The notes under the pieces are model-generated. The model had not been told where the DNA came from, did no database searches, and was given only the letters and a program-made list of their open reading frames with translations. DNA of 64,000 nt from Limnohabitans curvus (GTDB taxonomy: Bacteria > Pseudomonadota > Gammaproteobacteria > Burkholderiales > Burkholderiaceae_C). Positions 47,267 to 55,416 of the stretch are shown one piece after another; the stretch's first letter is position 1; each line of letters opens with the position of its first letter. The translations under genes and the position numbers were made by a program. The stretch covers positions 1,488,001-1,552,000 of the forward strand of contig NZ_NESP01000001.1 in assembly GCF_003063475.1 (NCBI RefSeq), read 5' to 3'.

Positions 47267-48643
47267 ATGGCCAAAGAAAAAACCCAATACACCTGCACCG
47301 ACTGCGGCGGCATCACTGCCAAATGGTTGGGCAAATGCCCCAGTTGCAACGCGTGGAACACGCTGATTGAAACGGCGGTCGACAGCAGCGGCCCCACCAA
47401 AAACCGTTACGCGGGCATGGCGGCCTTGGCCCCAGCTTCAGAAGTGGCGGTGCTCTCCGACATTGAGGCGCAAGACGTGGCGCGCACGCCCACTGGTCAA
47501 GAAGAACTCGACCGCGTGTTGGGCGGCGGCATGGTGGAAGGCGGTGTGGTGCTGATTGGTGGCGACCCCGGCATTGGCAAATCCACGTTGATTTTGCAAG
47601 CCATGGACGGCCTGCAACGCAGCGGCATGAGCACTTTGTATGTGACGGGCGAAGAGTCTGCCGCGCAAGTGGCCTTGCGCTCGCGCCGCTTGGGGCTGGA
47701 CCACAGCCAAGTGCAAGTGCTGGCTGAAACTCAGCTTGAAAAAATATTGGCCACCGTCGACAAGCTTCAACCGGCGGTGGTGGTGATGGACTCCATCCAA
47801 ACCGTTTATTCCGATCAACTCACCAGTGCCCCCGGCTCGGTGGCGCAAGTGCGCGAGTGCGCGTCACACCTCACCCGCATGGCCAAGTCTTCGGGCACCG
47901 CTGTGGTGTTGGTGGGCCATGTCACCAAAGAGGGCGCACTGGCTGGGCCGCGTGTGTTGGAGCACATGGTGGACACGGTGCTGTACTTTGAAGGCGACAC
48001 ACATTCGACTTACCGACTTGTGCGTGCCATCAAAAACCGCTTTGGTGCGGTCAACGAAATTGGCGTCTTCGCGATGACCGAAAAAGGCTTGAAGGGCGTG
48101 AGTAACCCCAGCGCCATTTTCTTGAGCCAACACACCGAGCCCGTGCCCGGCAGTTGTGTGTTGGTCACGCTGGAAGGCACGCGACCCATGTTGGTTGAAA
48201 TTCAAGCTTTGGTGGATAGCGGTGGCCCTTCACCTCGCCGCTTGAGCGTGGGCTTAGACCGCGACCGCTTGGCCATGTTGCTGGCCGTCTTGCATCGCCA
48301 CGCGGGTGTGGCGTGCATGGACCAAGATGTGTTTGTCAACGCCGTCGGCGGCGTGCGCATCAGCGAACCCGCGGCCGACTTGGCCGTCTTACTGTCTATT
48401 CAAAGCAGCTTGCGTGGCAAGCCACTGCCGCAAGGCTTCATCGCCTTTGGCGAAGTGGGCTTAGCAGGCGAAGTGCGCCCCGCTCCGCGTGGGCAAGAGC
48501 GTTTGAAAGAGGCGGCCAAGCTTGGGTTTACCGTGGCCGTCATTCCCAAAGCCAACGCACCCAAAAAGCCCATCCCCGGCATGACCGTGCATGCGGTGGA
48601 ACGGGTGGATGAGGCGATTGGCTTGGTGCGCGAGTTGGGTTAA
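47267..48643 (+). CDS. radA: DNA repair protein RadA (Sms)
   Basis: RecA-like branch-migration helicase. The 458-residue protein has a C4 zinc finger (Cys10, Cys13, Cys24, Cys27), Walker A GGDPGIGKSTL, the RadA-specific KNRFG motif (IKNRFGAVNEIGVF), and a C-terminal Lon-protease-like domain (LRGKPLPQGFIAFGEVGLAGEVRP). All are intact. It ends four bases from the convergent DUF5666 lipoprotein gene. Confidence 0.96.
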   Translation: MAKEKTQYTCTDCGGITAKWLGKCPSCNAWNTLIETAVDSSGPTKNRYAGMAALAPASEVAVLSDIEAQDVARTPTGQEELDRVLGGGMVEGGVVLIGGDPGIGKSTLILQAMDGLQRSGMSTLYVTGEESAAQVALRSRRLGLDHSQVQVLAETQLEKILATVDKLQPAVVVMDSIQTVYSDQLTSAPGSVAQVRECASHLTRMAKSSGTAVVLVGHVTKEGALAGPRVLEHMVDTVLYFEGDTHSTYRLVRAIKNRFGAVNEIGVFAMTEKGLKGVSNPSAIFLSQHTEPVPGSCVLVTLEGTRPMLVEIQALVDSGGPSPRRLSVGLDRDRLAMLLAVLHRHAGVACMDQDVFVNAVGGVRISEPAADLAVLLSIQSSLRGKPLPQGFIAFGEVGLAGEVRPAPRGQERLKEAAKLGFTVAVIPKANAPKKPIPGMTVHAVERVDEAIGLVRELG

Positions 48644-48647
48644 CGCA

Positions 48648-50207
48648 TCAATCGTCGTAATCGTGGTAACCGTTTTTCAGCTCTAGTTTGATCACTTGGA
48701 AGACATTGCTGGCATCCATGTAGCCTTTGACTTCAACATAGCTTCCGTTAGTGGGTGTGCCGTATTTGAAGCGTGTATTGGCTGACGTTTGTGCGGTGTA
48801 CACGACACCAAAGCGGGTCAAACTAAACGCACTGTTGACGCCAGACCAACCGCCGACCTGACCGTACATCTCAAACACGCGACCTGAGCTGGCATTGCTG
48901 CTGGATGCGTATTTGATCTCTACTTTTGTCGCGTTCAAGGTGCCATTCACGTAGCTGCCTTTGACTTCAACAAACGAGCCATTGCTGAGATTGGCCGCTG
49001 AGCCGTCAGGGAAGTAGGCAGAGCCCGCATTCACATTTACCCCTTGCACGGTAAAGCTGTTGCCGTTCAAGTTGCTAACGGCACCATAGAACTCGTGAGA
49101 GTAAGTCAGGTTTTGGCCATAGCTGTCGGTAAAGCTACGCTGGCCTTCAACTTCTACGCGAGTTGCCGCTAAGACGGACCCAGACCATGTGCCTTTGATT
49201 TCGTACATGGTGTTAGCAGTCAATGTGGCGCCACTCACTTGAACACCTCCAACGTACCAATTGCCGTTCGCTTGTGTCGCGATCCCTTTGATCTTGGCGT
49301 AGGTCGATGTGCTGGGTGCACCACTAAAGCGGGTGAGATAGGCTGGATTGACCAACTGCAAACGTGTTGCCGTGAGCGTTGTGCCGTTCCAGCTGGTGTT
49401 GTCAGCAGCCAATGCACGAATGGCATCGCCAACCACCGGCGTGTTGCCCGTCGGTTGAATGGTGCAACTGTTGCAATTCACGGTGATGCTGGAAGTCGCC
49501 CCGGTCTGAATCGTGTAATTACTTCCGACAATCGCAGTGATGGTTCCGCGCACGGCCACATCCAGCGCATGAGTCAATGCATGGGTGACAACGACGCGTG
49601 TCGCCAAGAAGCTGCCATCTGCTTGGGCAAGACCATACATGGTGAGCAATGGACTTGTGTTTGCCAGCGCTGCCAGATCTGCATAAGTGGCCACAGCGGT
49701 GCCAGCCAAGGTTCCATCGGACGTTCCGCCATAGGTGGTCGCAGCGTTGATTTGCACAATTTGAGTTGACAGATCAATGGCTGTGGGCGTGATGGCGTTC
49801 ATCGTGCCGCGCACACCGCCTACGATGCGAATGCGTGCCGCACGCCCCAAACTTTGTGCATCGTCCACATCCCCAAACAAGGCAACGGTCATTCCTAAGG
49901 CCAGTGGGCTGCTAAAGGTGGGTGTACTGCTGTCATAGCTGGTGCTGAAATCATCACTGTCGTAAACCACGGAATCAGTCGTTTCAAAACGCACGCCGTT
50001 GACAACAATTGAGCCCAAACCGCTGATCGAACCTTGGTAGGCAGCGGCAGCGCCGTTGAACGTGGCGGCGCCTGCCGGATTGGTCGACCATGTGGCGTCA
50101 CTGTGACCGTTGTCACTTCCGCCGCCGCCACCCCCACATGCGCTGAGGAAGCCGGCAGTGGCTAACAGCAAGGCAACTATTTGTGGTTTTAAAACAGAAC
50201 GTGACAT
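48648..50207 (-). CDS. DUF5666-repeat lipoprotein
   Basis: A 519-residue exported lipoprotein. ATG 50207, with GGAG upstream, gives a signal sequence ending in the lipobox FLSAC, followed by a run of glycines (GGGGGG). The mature part consists of repeated OB-like modules of the DUF5666 type, each with a motif such as VEVKG(S/T)(Y/W)xxGxLxATKVE; at least four are visible (near TMYEIKGTWSGSVLAATRVE, FVEVKGSYVNGTLNATKVE, SYVEVKGYMDASNVFQVIKLE, and an AKIKGIA copy). An earlier section has two cysteines (NCNSC). Function is unknown. It is divergent from the cytochrome operon and shares its regulatory region, so it is probably co-regulated with it. Confidence 0.83.
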   Translation of the reverse strand: MSRSVLKPQIVALLLATAGFLSACGGGGGGSDNGHSDATWSTNPAGAATFNGAAAAYQGSISGLGSIVVNGVRFETTDSVVYDSDDFSTSYDSSTPTFSSPLALGMTVALFGDVDDAQSLGRAARIRIVGGVRGTMNAITPTAIDLSTQIVQINAATTYGGTSDGTLAGTAVATYADLAALANTSPLLTMYGLAQADGSFLATRVVVTHALTHALDVAVRGTITAIVGSNYTIQTGATSSITVNCNSCTIQPTGNTPVVGDAIRALAADNTSWNGTTLTATRLQLVNPAYLTRFSGAPSTSTYAKIKGIATQANGNWYVGGVQVSGATLTANTMYEIKGTWSGSVLAATRVEVEGQRSFTDSYGQNLTYSHEFYGAVSNLNGNSFTVQGVNVNAGSAYFPDGSAANLSNGSFVEVKGSYVNGTLNATKVEIKYASSSNASSGRVFEMYGQVGGWSGVNSAFSLTRFGVVYTAQTSANTRFKYGTPTNGSYVEVKGYMDASNVFQVIKLELKNGYHDYDD

Positions 50208-50251
50208 ACCAACTCCACCATTAACGAATGATGAAAGTGTGCAGACCACAG

Positions 50252-50300
50252 ATTAAGACAGTCTTAAGAAGAGCTGCACCAGCCTTAAGAAAACCCTAAG
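50252..50300. promoter_or_regulatory. Two PmrA/QseB-type direct-repeat boxes in the divergent promoter
   Basis: Four half-sites on one strand: ATTAAG (50252), CTTAAG (50263), CTTAAG (50284) and CCTAAG (50295). Each pair is separated by exactly five bases, and the half-sites start 11, 21 and 11 bases apart, so all lie on nearly the same face of the helix. YTTAAG-N5-YTTAAG is the known binding pattern of PmrA/QseB-like regulators. The region lies between the DUF5666 gene and the cytochrome operon that encodes a QseB-like regulator. Confidence 0.75.
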
Positions 50301-50338
50301 ACGCGTTCACTAGCATCGGTTTTGAAAGGTTCAACACC

Positions 50339-50719
50339 ATGCTTCAAAAGTTCTTTGCTTTACTGCTCTTGACGTCGCTTCATGCGGTGGCCGCCACGCC
50401 CGCTGAGTTGTTGGCTGGCTACACCGCGCAAGCCGGCCAGCCTGCCAATGCCGCGCGCGGTGAAACGTTTTTCAAAGCCAGCCATGGCCAAGAGTGGCAG
50501 TGCACCAGTTGCCACGGCAAATCACCGATGGTGGGCGGTCGTCATGCGAGTACCGACAAAACCATTGAGCCACTCGCGCCTGCGGCCAACGCCAAACGCT
50601 TCACCGACAGTGCCAAAGTTGAAAAGTGGTTCCGCCGCAATTGCAAAGACGTGTTGGCGCGTGAATGCACGGCAGTCGAAAAAGCCGATGTGTTGGCTTG
50701 GCTCATGACCTTACGTTGA
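50339..50719 (+). CDS. SHP-like class I cytochrome c (DUF1924)
   Basis: A 126-residue periplasmic monohaem cytochrome of the DUF1924/SHP (sphaeroides haem protein) kind. The signal peptide is MLQKFFALLLLTSLHAVAA. The haem site is CTSCHG (Cys55-His59). Near the C-terminus the protein lacks an obvious axial Met but has KWFRRNCKDVLARECTAVEKADVLAWL, where an Asn and two cysteines recall SHP, whose haem is high-spin with an Asn ligand and a disulphide. It heads an operon with a dihaem cytochrome and a cytochrome b561, the same set found with SHP in phototrophs and Shewanella. The reaction is unknown; SHP can bind oxygen or NO. Confidence 0.85.
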   Translation: MLQKFFALLLLTSLHAVAATPAELLAGYTAQAGQPANAARGETFFKASHGQEWQCTSCHGKSPMVGGRHASTDKTIEPLAPAANAKRFTDSAKVEKWFRRNCKDVLARECTAVEKADVLAWLMTLR

Positions 50720-50730
50720 TGGAGGTTCTT

Positions 50731-51201
50731 ATGCATGTATGTTTCATACGCCTCATGCGCGGCATGGTGGCCGCAGTCTTGCTGACGACAACATCAGCGT
50801 GGGCTGGCAGCGACAAAGGTCTCACGCCGCCCGCGACCTATACCCAAGAGTGCGGCAGCTGCCACTTGGCATTCCCACCCAACTTGCTACCCAAAGCTTC
50901 ATGGCAGCGCGTGATGAACGGGCTAGACAAACACTACGGCAGCGACGCTTCGTTAGACGTTGCCACACAAAAACAAATCGATGCCTGGCTGCAAACCCAC
51001 GGCGGCCAAGGCAAGCGTGCGCGCGAGGAGCCGCCACAAGACCGCATCACCCGCTCGGCGTGGTTTGAGCGCAAGCACCGCGAGGTGAGTGCGGCCACCT
51101 TCAAGCGTGCGTCCATCAAAAGCCCTGCCAATTGCACCGCTTGCCACCGCGACGCAGCACAAGGTGACTTTGAAGAAGACCGCGTGAGGATTCCAAAATG
51201 A
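50731..51201 (+). CDS. Dihaem cytochrome c (DHC-like)
   Basis: A 156-residue exported cytochrome with two haem motifs, CGSCH (Cys41) and CTACH (Cys135). ATG 50731 is preceded by GGAGG and yields a signal peptide ending near TSAWA-GSD. The motif CGSCHLAFPPNLLPKASWQRVMNGLDKHYGSDASLD (read in parts) is typical of DHC, the electron donor of SHP. It ends overlapping the cytochrome b561 start by four bases (ATGA), consistent with a transfer chain from quinol through cytochrome b and DHC to SHP. Confidence 0.88.
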   Translation: MHVCFIRLMRGMVAAVLLTTTSAWAGSDKGLTPPATYTQECGSCHLAFPPNLLPKASWQRVMNGLDKHYGSDASLDVATQKQIDAWLQTHGGQGKRAREEPPQDRITRSAWFERKHREVSAATFKRASIKSPANCTACHRDAAQGDFEEDRVRIPK

Positions 51202-51746
51202 AGCCCGTGGTCGATTTAGGCACGCGCATGGCGCACGCCAGCATGGCCCTGGCGTTTCTCATGTCTTATGTCACGTCAGAGTCTGAGTATTGGCGTTTGG
51301 TACACGTCTACAGCGGTTACAGCTTGGCGGCGGTGTTGGCGTTTCGCTTGGTGTGGGGGTGGGTGGGACCTGCGTCGGCACGTTGGGGTTTGCTGCTGCG
51401 TCGTGTCGCGATGTGGCGCGTGTGGCTGAACAAACTCAAGCAAGGCGAATGGCTCACGCGTAACTTTTGGGTGGGGGCCAGCAGTTGGGTGCTGGGCGCT
51501 GCGGTGCTGTTCATTTATGCGTTTTGCACGGTGGCCATTGCCAGCGGGTGGGCTACCTACAATGAACTTTTAGGCGATGGCTGGTTGAACGATGCCCTGC
51601 AAGAGTTGCACGAAGGCTTGGGCAACGCGGCCATGGCTGTGGTGTGTGTGCATGTGGGGTTGGTGGTGATGCTGCGCATCTGGCGTGGCCCACAAGCCCT
51701 GCGACCCATGTGGCGAGGTTATGCGAATACTTCTGGCCGAGGATGA
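51198..51746 (+). CDS. Cytochrome b561-family membrane protein
   Basis: A 182-residue four-helix membrane protein. Haem-ligand histidines are likely His13 (RMAHASMALAF), His36 (RLVHVYSGYSLAAVLAFRLVWGWVG), and those in ELHEGLGNAAMAVVCVHVG. It is similar to Ni/Fe-hydrogenase-type b cytochromes that oxidise quinol and pass electrons to a periplasmic c cytochrome. It overlaps the dihaem cytochrome upstream (ATGA) and the response regulator downstream by 26 bases. Confidence 0.88.
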   Translation: MKPVVDLGTRMAHASMALAFLMSYVTSESEYWRLVHVYSGYSLAAVLAFRLVWGWVGPASARWGLLLRRVAMWRVWLNKLKQGEWLTRNFWVGASSWVLGAAVLFIYAFCTVAIASGWATYNELLGDGWLNDALQELHEGLGNAAMAVVCVHVGLVVMLRIWRGPQALRPMWRGYANTSGRG

Positions 51747-52377
51747 TGAGCTGCTAGGCAGCGGCCTGCGTGCGGGCTTAGACCAGCGCGGCTTCCAAGT
51801 CGATTGGGTGCGCGATGGGGTGGCCGCCGAGCGAGAGCTGCTGAGCGCGCAGCACCAAGCGGCGGTGCTGGACATTGGCTTGCCGCGACAAGATGGTTTG
51901 GCTGTGTTGAAAGCTGTGCGTGCGCGTGGCATCGACACACCCGTGCTGGTGCTGACGGCACGTGATGCCGTGGCCCAACGCATCGAAGGCCTCAACCTCG
52001 GGGCCGACGATTACGTGATCAAGCCTGTGGATTTGGACGAGCTGGCCGCCCGTCTGCATGCCTTGGTGCGCCGCGCCCACGGTAAAACACAAGCCATGCT
52101 GCAAATTCGCAACGTGGTGATGGACCCCAGCGCACGGCAGGTGAGCCGCGATGGCGACGCCATCAGCCTGTCCACCCGCGAGTTTGATTTGTTGCAAGCC
52201 TTGTTGCTCAACGCTGGCCGCGTGTTGTCACGCGAGCAGCTTGAACAGCACCTGTACCGCTGGGGCCACGAGGTGGAGAGCAACACCATCGAAGTTCATA
52301 TTCACCACCTGCGCCGCAAAATGGGCGCGGGCTTGATCGACACCGTACGCGGTGTGGGTTACATCGTCATGCCTTAA
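51721..52377 (+). CDS. OmpR-family response regulator (QseB/PmrA-like)
   Basis: A 218-residue regulator starting at ATG 51721, inside the end of the cytochrome b gene. The receiver begins MRILLAEDDELLGSGLRAGL with phospho-acceptor Asp51 (VLDIGLPRQDG) and Lys101-type KPVDLDELAARL. The winged-helix domain ends EVHIHHLRRKMG..IDTVRGVGYIV. Sequence and partner resemble QseB/PmrA, whose DNA site is a pair of CTTAAG-like half-sites; such pairs lie upstream of this operon, suggesting autoregulation. Confidence 0.92.
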   Translation: MRILLAEDDELLGSGLRAGLDQRGFQVDWVRDGVAAERELLSAQHQAAVLDIGLPRQDGLAVLKAVRARGIDTPVLVLTARDAVAQRIEGLNLGADDYVIKPVDLDELAARLHALVRRAHGKTQAMLQIRNVVMDPSARQVSRDGDAISLSTREFDLLQALLLNAGRVLSREQLEQHLYRWGHEVESNTIEVHIHHLRRKMGAGLIDTVRGVGYIVMP

Positions 52378-52381
52378 AGCT

Positions 52382-53725
52382 ATGCGCCAACACTTTTCTT
52401 TGCAACAACGCTTGCTCACCCGCACTTTGGGTGCGGTGCTGGTGGTGTGGTTCGCCACTGCGGCTTTTGTGTGGTTTGAAGCTCGGCACGAGGTGGACGA
52501 GCTCCTCGACGCCCACCTGGCGCAGTCGGCCGCCTTGTTGGTGGTTCAGCAATCTGTCACGCCCGACGATGACGAGCCCTTGCTGGATGCGCCTACCTTG
52601 CACAAATACGCGCACCGCGTGGCCTACCAAGTGTTTCATGAAGACCGCTTGGTCATGCACTCCCCCAACGTGGCGCACACGCCCATGGCTCAGCACACAG
52701 AGGGGTTTGAGACCATCATCTTGGCCGACGGTCAATCGTGGCGTGTGTTCGCCGCGCCTGGCCGCGCCCGCGATGTGCAGATCTATGTGGCCGAACGTGT
52801 AGACAGCCGTGACGAAATTTTGCGTGCCGTGTTGCGTGGTTTTTTGCCGCCCCTCACCATGGCCTTGCCGCTGCTGTTGATTGGCTTGTGGTGGAACGTG
52901 CGCTCAGGCCTGCAACCTTTGCAGCGCTTGCGACAAGTGCTCTTAAAGCGTGACACCCAAACCCTTGCGCCCGTGGCCTTGCCCGACACCCCGCAAGAAG
53001 TGCAGCCCATGTTGGACGCGCTCAACGATTTGCTGCAACGCTTGGCCCAGCGCATGGAAACCGAGCGCCGCTTCACCGCCGATGCTGCCCATGAGCTGCG
53101 CACACCGATTGCCGCCATTCGTGCCCAAGCGCAAGTGGCGCTCACATCGGCAAGCAACGACCAAGTTCGCCAACAAGCGTTGCAAGACACCTTGCTGGGT
53201 TGTGACCGGGCTTCGCGCGTGGTTGAGCAACTGTTGACCTTGGCCCGTGTGGAAGGCCCGCAAGACGTGCTTTCTGAACCCTTCCGCTTAGACCAGTTGG
53301 CACAACAAATCATGGCCGACCTCACGCCTGAGGCGCTGCGACGCCATCAAACCCTAGAGCTGCTCGCGCCTGACGCGCTGCAGGTCAACGGCCAAAGCAC
53401 CTTGTGGCAGATCTTGCTGCGCAACCTCATTGACAACGCTTTGCGTTACAGCCCTGAGGGCGCCACCGTGCGTATTCAAGCGCATCGGGCAGACGCGCAA
53501 CACGTGGTGGTGACCGTCCAAGACGGTGGCCCTGGCCTGTCGTCGGAGGACAAGGCACGCCTTGGCGAGCGGTTTTTCCGCGTGTTGGGCACGTCAGCCA
53601 CGGGCAGCGGCTTGGGCTGGTCCATCGTGCGGCACATCGCGACGTTGCAGCACATTCAAGTGGAATTAGGCCAATCCCAGGCCCTGGGCGGTTTGCAAGT
53701 GACCTTGCGTTATCCACAGCACTGA
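52382..53725 (+). CDS. Sensor histidine kinase (QseC-like)
   Basis: A 447-residue kinase with one helix near residues 14-35, a periplasmic domain of about 130 residues, a second helix near 155-175, and HisKA His237 (DAAHELRTPIAAIRAQAQVA). The ATPase domain has NLIDNALRYS, DGGPGLS and GSGLGWSIV. It starts four bases after the regulator stop. The periplasmic part begins EARHEVDELLDAHLAQSAALLV, matching the 2CSK_N domain of QseC/TctE. The stimulus is unknown; by position it should relate to the reaction of the co-encoded cytochromes. Confidence 0.9.
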   Translation: MRQHFSLQQRLLTRTLGAVLVVWFATAAFVWFEARHEVDELLDAHLAQSAALLVVQQSVTPDDDEPLLDAPTLHKYAHRVAYQVFHEDRLVMHSPNVAHTPMAQHTEGFETIILADGQSWRVFAAPGRARDVQIYVAERVDSRDEILRAVLRGFLPPLTMALPLLLIGLWWNVRSGLQPLQRLRQVLLKRDTQTLAPVALPDTPQEVQPMLDALNDLLQRLAQRMETERRFTADAAHELRTPIAAIRAQAQVALTSASNDQVRQQALQDTLLGCDRASRVVEQLLTLARVEGPQDVLSEPFRLDQLAQQIMADLTPEALRRHQTLELLAPDALQVNGQSTLWQILLRNLIDNALRYSPEGATVRIQAHRADAQHVVVTVQDGGPGLSSEDKARLGERFFRVLGTSATGSGLGWSIVRHIATLQHIQVELGQSQALGGLQVTLRYPQH

Positions 53726-53758
53726 GCTGGCTCTTTGAGAGCCTGAGACAATAAGCCC

Positions 53759-54190
53759 ATGAACTTTCAAAGATATTTGGTGCCCATTGGCACGGTGGGC
53801 TTGACGGCGTGGGCTTGGCAAAGCTGGGGCTGGATGGGCATTGCCATGGTGGTGACCGGCGGCGTCATGTGGCTGCTGCTGTATTTCACACGTTTGGTGC
53901 AAATCATGAAGCGGGCCAGCAACCGCCCCATTGGCTTTGTGGACAGTGCCGTCATGCTCAATGCCAAGCTCAAAGCGGGCGTGAGCCTGATGCACGTCGT
54001 CGCCATGACCCGCGCCTTGGGTCAGCTGGAGACCGAAAAGGGCGCCCAGCCCGAGGTGTTCAGCTGGCGCGATGGCAGCCAATCGGTGGTGCGCTGCGTG
54101 TTTATGCAGGGCAAGTTGCAGAGCTGGACGCTAGACCGTCCGTTCCAAGCCACCGACGTTGAGCCCGTGACCCACGCCGCCAACGACTGA
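53759..54190 (+). CDS. Conserved small membrane protein, unknown function
   Basis: A 143-residue protein with two close membrane helices in the first 50 residues (LVPIGTVGLTAWAW; GIAMVVTGGVMWLLLYF), followed by a soluble part containing FVDSAVMLNAKLKAGVSLMHVVAMTRALG and a C-terminal beta-rich region (VVRCVFMQGKLQSWTLDRP). I know no function for such proteins. It lies 33 bases after the QseC-like kinase and 77 bases before ilvE, all on the plus strand. Confidence 0.78.
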   Translation: MNFQRYLVPIGTVGLTAWAWQSWGWMGIAMVVTGGVMWLLLYFTRLVQIMKRASNRPIGFVDSAVMLNAKLKAGVSLMHVVAMTRALGQLETEKGAQPEVFSWRDGSQSVVRCVFMQGKLQSWTLDRPFQATDVEPVTHAAND

Positions 54191-54267
54191 CCCCTCGTCA
54201 GGCTCGCTAAAATGAACCCTTACGCCGAAACAGGCGACAACCACATCATCAGTCCAAAGGAAATCCC

Positions 54268-55209
54268 ATGAGCGTCGTGATCCCATCATCCATGTCTGAC
54301 CGTGACGGCAAAATCTGGATGGACGGCCAGATGGTCGATTGGCGCGATGCCAAGATCCATGTGCTGAGCCACACCCTGCACTACGGTTGCGGCGCCTTCG
54401 AAGGCGTGCGCGCATACAAAACCGAGCAAGGCACCGCCATCTTCCGTTTGCAAGAGCACACCGACCGCTTGTTCAACAGCGCCAAAATTTTGCGCATGAA
54501 CATGCCCTTCACCAAAGAGCAAATCAACAATGCGCAATGTGCCGTGGTGCGTGAAAACAATTTAGAAAGCGGCTACATCCGCCCCTTGACTTGGATTGGC
54601 GACAAAAAATTGGGCGTCAGCCCTCGCGGCAATGACATCCATGTGATGGTGGCTGCTTGGACTTGGGGTGCTTACCTCGGTGAAGAAGGCATGAAGCGCG
54701 GCATCCGCGTGAAGACCTCTAGCTACACCCGCCACCACGTCAACATCACCATGACGCAAGCCAAGGCGGTGAGCAACTACACCAACTCCATCTTGGCCAA
54801 CATGGAAGTGACCGACGAAGGTTACGACGAAGCCTTGTTGCTCGACACCTCGGGCTTTGTGTCTGAAGGCGCTGGCGAAAACATCTTCGTCGTCAAAGAC
54901 GGCGTCATCTACACGCCTGACTTGTCGGCTGGCGCTTTGAACGGCATCACCCGCAACACGGTGTTCCACATTGCCAAAGACTTGGGCCTTGAGATTGTGC
55001 AAAAGCGCATCACCCGTGACGAGATCTACATCGCTGACGAAGCCTTCTTCACGGGCACTGCCGCTGAAGTCACGCCCATCCGCGAACTCGACCGCATCCA
55101 ATTGGGCGAGGGCAGCCGTGGCCCGATCACTGAAAAAATCCAAACGGCGTTCTTTGACATCGTCAATGGCCGCAATCCCAAGTACGCACATTGGTTGACA
55201 AAGGTTTAA
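54268..55209 (+). CDS. ilvE: Branched-chain amino acid aminotransferase
   Basis: PLP-dependent class IV transaminase for the last step of leucine, isoleucine and valine synthesis. The 313-residue protein has HTLHYGCGAFEGVRAY, the PLP lysine at about residue 166 (TMTQAKAVSNYTNS), the signature DEALLLDTSGFVSEGAGENIF, and GTAAEVTPIRELD. The first dozen residues (MSVVIPSSMSDR) precede the conserved DGKIWMDG; ATG 54292 inside them is a possible alternative start. A zinc-finger protein gene follows after three bases. Confidence 0.95.
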   Translation: MSVVIPSSMSDRDGKIWMDGQMVDWRDAKIHVLSHTLHYGCGAFEGVRAYKTEQGTAIFRLQEHTDRLFNSAKILRMNMPFTKEQINNAQCAVVRENNLESGYIRPLTWIGDKKLGVSPRGNDIHVMVAAWTWGAYLGEEGMKRGIRVKTSSYTRHHVNITMTQAKAVSNYTNSILANMEVTDEGYDEALLLDTSGFVSEGAGENIFVVKDGVIYTPDLSAGALNGITRNTVFHIAKDLGLEIVQKRITRDEIYIADEAFFTGTAAEVTPIRELDRIQLGEGSRGPITEKIQTAFFDIVNGRNPKYAHWLTKV

Positions 55210-55212
55210 AAA

Positions 55213-55416
55213 ATGAGCAACACCGTTGAACTCTTAGCCAAAGATTTGAACGCTCAAGGCGGCGTGTTTTGCCCCAGCCCCAAAGCTGACATGAAACTCT
55301 GGAACAGCCACCCCAAGGTCTACTTGGATGTGGCTAAAACCGGCGAAGCCAAGTGTCCTTATTGCGGCACGGTTTACAAACTCAAGGCTGGCGAGCACGT
55401 TGGCGGCCATCATTAA
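55213..55416 (+). CDS. Small zinc-finger protein (zf-CHCC family)
   Basis: A 67-residue protein of the zf-CHCC type related to the C-terminal part of mitochondrial NDUFS6. Likely zinc ligands are Cys20, His33, Cys48 and Cys51 (GGVFCPSP; WNSHPKVYL; AKCPYCGTVYKL). The His-rich end (HVGGHH) is common in these proteins. It starts three bases after ilvE and its 3' end overlaps the waaF start, an arrangement often seen in betaproteobacteria. Function is not established. Confidence 0.9.
   Translation: MSNTVELLAKDLNAQGGVFCPSPKADMKLWNSHPKVYLDVAKTGEAKCPYCGTVYKLKAGEHVGGHH

Noticed and set aside
53729..53743. GGCTCT-TTG-AGAGCC hairpin after the QseC-like kinase
   Set aside because: Six-base stem without a following T-tract; not sufficient for an intrinsic terminator.
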